DNA from: Panopea generosa
Lineage: Eukaryota; Mollusca; Bivalvia; Adapedonta; Hiatellidae
DNA length: 64,000 nt
Direction of reading: 5' to 3'
NCBI GenBank assembly: GCA_029582155.1
Contig: CM055896.1
Coordinates: 29,834,373-29,898,372 of the forward strand
Shown here: positions 62,001 to 64,000 of the stretch, one piece after another
Position numbering within the stretch: position 1 is the first letter of the stretch
Layout of the letters: each line of letters begins with the position of its first letter
Translations under genes and position numbers: made by a program
The notes under the pieces: generated by a model
Told to the model about the DNA's origin: nothing
Database searches by the model: none
What the model saw: the letters and a program-made list of their open reading frames with translations, nothing else

Positions 62001-62930
62001 CTTTAGTAAATAAGCAATCAAATAGGCCCTTTCGTGGGCAACCTCAAAGGCGGCCCCCTACCAACGCCAATTTAACATTACATGTTAACTCTAATTGTGA
62101 CTGAATATGATTCTGAGGAAAGGATATATGGTTTTAAATATAGTTTTTAATATGGTTTTCGGATTCCATTTACAGGGGCAAGGTCAATTTGCCTTGTCGA
62201 CAATCATACCTCCTGCAAAAAAAATATTGTCAAACGTGTATGACTCCATTGACACAATAGTTTCTTTGGTTAAACAATTTGATCAATATTGGCCAATGCC
62301 GATATTCAGGTTGCTTTCCGTATACCCCATACATCCAGATGATTATGGGTTTCTTGGGTTCTCCATAAACAGTTGTGGTTAAACATAAATTTTCTTTGAT
62401 AAAGTGTTTCCTAAGGGTTTGAGTAAGTCACGACAAACTTTTTGCAAGATTCAGTACTGCATACCAAATGGTTATGGAATTTAAACATAATGCTTTCATG
62501 AACCACGTTATTGACGATTTCTTCTTTATAGGACGGGCGGGTTCGATTCAGTGATTGACTCAGAGCAGTTTATTGATCTGTGCAAAAGTATAGGTGTCCC
62601 CATCAAGGAAGAAAAAACTGTACTACCGACAACAACCATAACAATTTATGGTATTCATGTAGATTCAGTGGCCTTGATTTATCATTTACCACAGGATAAG
62701 CTTCTAAAGATCAAGATCAATTGTTTTTTTGATGTAATTTAAACTTAAACAAAAGGTTACTTTACTTCAACTGCAATATCTTATCGGATTGTTAGACTTT
62801 GCAACTTACGTTGTTGCTCCTGGTCGTACTTTCCTGCATCTACTTTATGATCTCACTATTTGTGTTTCACTACCACACCATAAAATTTGTTTAAATATTG
62901 CAGCTAGAGCCTTTAAGCTTGACACTTAAT
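62001..62930 (+). pseudogene. DIRS/Ngaro-type reverse transcriptase relic
   Basis: Fragments in successive frames follow RT order. NLKGGPLPTPI lies near 62042, then YDSIDTIVSLVKQFDQYWP, then FRLLSVYPIHPDDYGFLGFS. FFDKVFPKGLSKSRQTF corresponds to the LPMGCSxSC block. VIDDFFFIG (about 62508) is the catalytic DD box, followed by FIDLCKSIGVPIKEEKT. IYGIHVD and LPQDKL stand for the GIE/LP.DKL blocks, then VTLLQLQYLIGLLDFATYVV and PGRTFLHLLYDL. The wording SIDD.vsLVkq and GlLnFa..v..PGR is that of tyrosine-recombinase retrotransposons rather than LINE or Gypsy RTs. Many stops and shifts mean it is inactive. Confidence 0.8.
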
Positions 62931-63235
62931 TATGACGGATTTAAAGGGTAAATATATGTGTTTGAATGACACATGGCTCTCACCTGAAATATTGTAGTTA
63001 GAATCAGATGCTGCTACTTGTAAGGGGTTTGCTGGTGTTATGGGGAAAAAGTGATTTTACGGTGAATGGTCAAATGCACTCGCTTCTTGTAGTATCAATA
63101 TTATGGAGCTTTTTCCTGTTGTTACCGCCATAGAATTATGGGGTTGACACTTGGTTAATCAACAAGTTCTTTTCCTCACCAACAATACCTGCACTGTAGC
63201 AGCCGTCAACAAAACGTCAAATGCTCCTCATATTT
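62931..63235 (+). pseudogene. RNase H relic of the same element
   Basis: Fragments ESDAATCKGFAGVMGKK, stop, FYGEWSNALAS, INIMELFPVVTAIELWG and LFLTNNTCTVAAVNKTSNA follow the RNase H order. The first Asp and the Glu of ELFP are kept; the TDN aspartate reads TNN. No tyrosine recombinase domain could be recognised after it before the 187-bp repeats. Confidence 0.7.
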
Positions 63236-63830
63236 TCTACATGTTTTCAAGTGTCCAGGGTACACAATGTTAGCGTTAGGCTAGTTTGTGTATGCTTGCG
63301 AGCATGATACAATTTTTATTTTTATGATTCTTGACCGTCCACTGATGTAGTGCTCTGCAGCATGTTAAAAGCAAAATATTTGCAAATTTTCAATTATACG
63401 ATTGTTTTTACCAGACTTGGTGTACATATTTTTACATGTTTTGCCTGTCCGTGGTACACAATGTTAGCGTAGGCTAGTTTGTGCCTGCGAGCAGGTATTA
63501 TGCATGTTGTATGATTCATTGAAGATTTATTTCTGTGCTTCTTTGTAGCATGTGAACGTTAGAATGATTGAAATTTCAATTATACGATTGTTTTTACAAG
63601 ACTTGGTGTACATATTTTTAACATGTTTTACCTGTCCGTGGTACACAATGTTAACGTAGGCTAGTTGGTGCCTGCGAGCAGGTATTATGCATGTTGTATG
63701 ATTCATTGAACACTTATTTCTGTGCTTCCTGGTAGCATGTTAAAGTTAGAATGATTGAAATTTCATTTATACGATTGTCTTAATGTACATATTTGCTACA
63801 CGTTTTATGTGTCTAGGATACAAAGAGTTA
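63236..63830 (+). repeat. 187-bp tandem repeat, three copies plus fragments
   Basis: caattatacg at 63391 and 63577 and catttatacg at 63764 mark a 186-187 bp period. Units share acttggtgtacatattttta, gtccgtggtacacaatgtta, ggctagtttgtgcctgcgag and a small stem-loop CCTGCgaGCAGG. Further decayed pieces follow to about 63920. In Ngaro-like elements split direct repeats (A1...B1-A2-B2) occur at this side, so these could be terminal repeats; that is inference. Confidence 0.85.
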
Positions 63831-64000
63831 GCATGTGCTAGTTAGGGTCTGTTGGCAAACATTCTTCATTTTTTATTTTATTTTAAGGTTAGCAGATGCT
63901 GGTTTGTGTCTACTGGCAATTATTATTACTTGGTTTTTAGGCTGTATTGACCGTTGATGCACATTCATTGATGTGCTTCTCGGTAACATATAAAAGCCGA

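Overview
This window is nuclear DNA from an animal, most likely a bivalve mollusc. It is AT-rich. Its genes are broken into short phase-1 exons with GT/AG borders, and it carries LINE, SINE, MITE and tyrosine-recombinase-type retroelement debris. The gene family (fucolectin/F5-8C-like domain, EGF repeats of the MEGF10/11-Draper type, one transmembrane helix, tyrosine-motif tail) is typical of expanded molluscan receptor families. No prokaryotic genes, rRNA or intact tRNA were seen.

Layout. Two contigs are joined by a gap of exactly 500 N (19481-19980). The left contig (1-19480) and the start of the right contig (19981-35348) are near-identical but inverted: 119-11189 pairs with 31025-19981, and 1-121 pairs with 35348-35228. 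The right copy starts flush at the gap. The simplest reading is two alleles (haplotigs) of one locus placed in opposite orientation; a genuine 11 kb inverted duplication is the alternative. The two copies differ by roughly 2 % and by one 4.2 kb deletion in the left copy that removes several EGF exons.

Genes. Read on one strand (minus on the right contig, plus on the left) there is a tandem array of related receptor genes. Gene B (54832 to 49586, minus) has three clean EGF exons, a transmembrane exon and two tail exons. Gene A (39599 to 27114, minus; partial allele at 119-4058, plus) has F5/8C-like half-domain exons, five or six EGF exons, a transmembrane exon and a tail. Several EGF exons of gene A are damaged (in-frame TGA at a cysteine position, a 1-base deletion, a Cys-to-Trp change), so it may be a decaying copy. 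Gene C starts at a signal-peptide exon (8561-8633, plus; allele 22610-22538, minus) and may continue with EGF and F5/8C-like exons at 13566-17772. The tails of A and B share a YxxL-x9-YxxM arrangement that resembles an ITAM, as in engulfment receptors. A and B with their downstream DNA form an old tandem duplication about 20-23 kb apart; a 1.9 kb LINE-bearing insertion in A is absent from B.

From about 56.1 kb to the end lies a degenerate DIRS/Ngaro-like retroelement: an SGNH-hydrolase relic, a roughly 4 kb array of 89-bp repeats, a gag-like ORF, a reverse transcriptase and RNase H relic, and a 187-bp tandem repeat. Each array unit contains two small stem-loops whose stems are kept while the loops drift. 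This array is the most unusual structure in the window.

Splice borders were chosen by eye from AG/GT context, reading frame and agreement between paralogous copies. No database comparison was possible.
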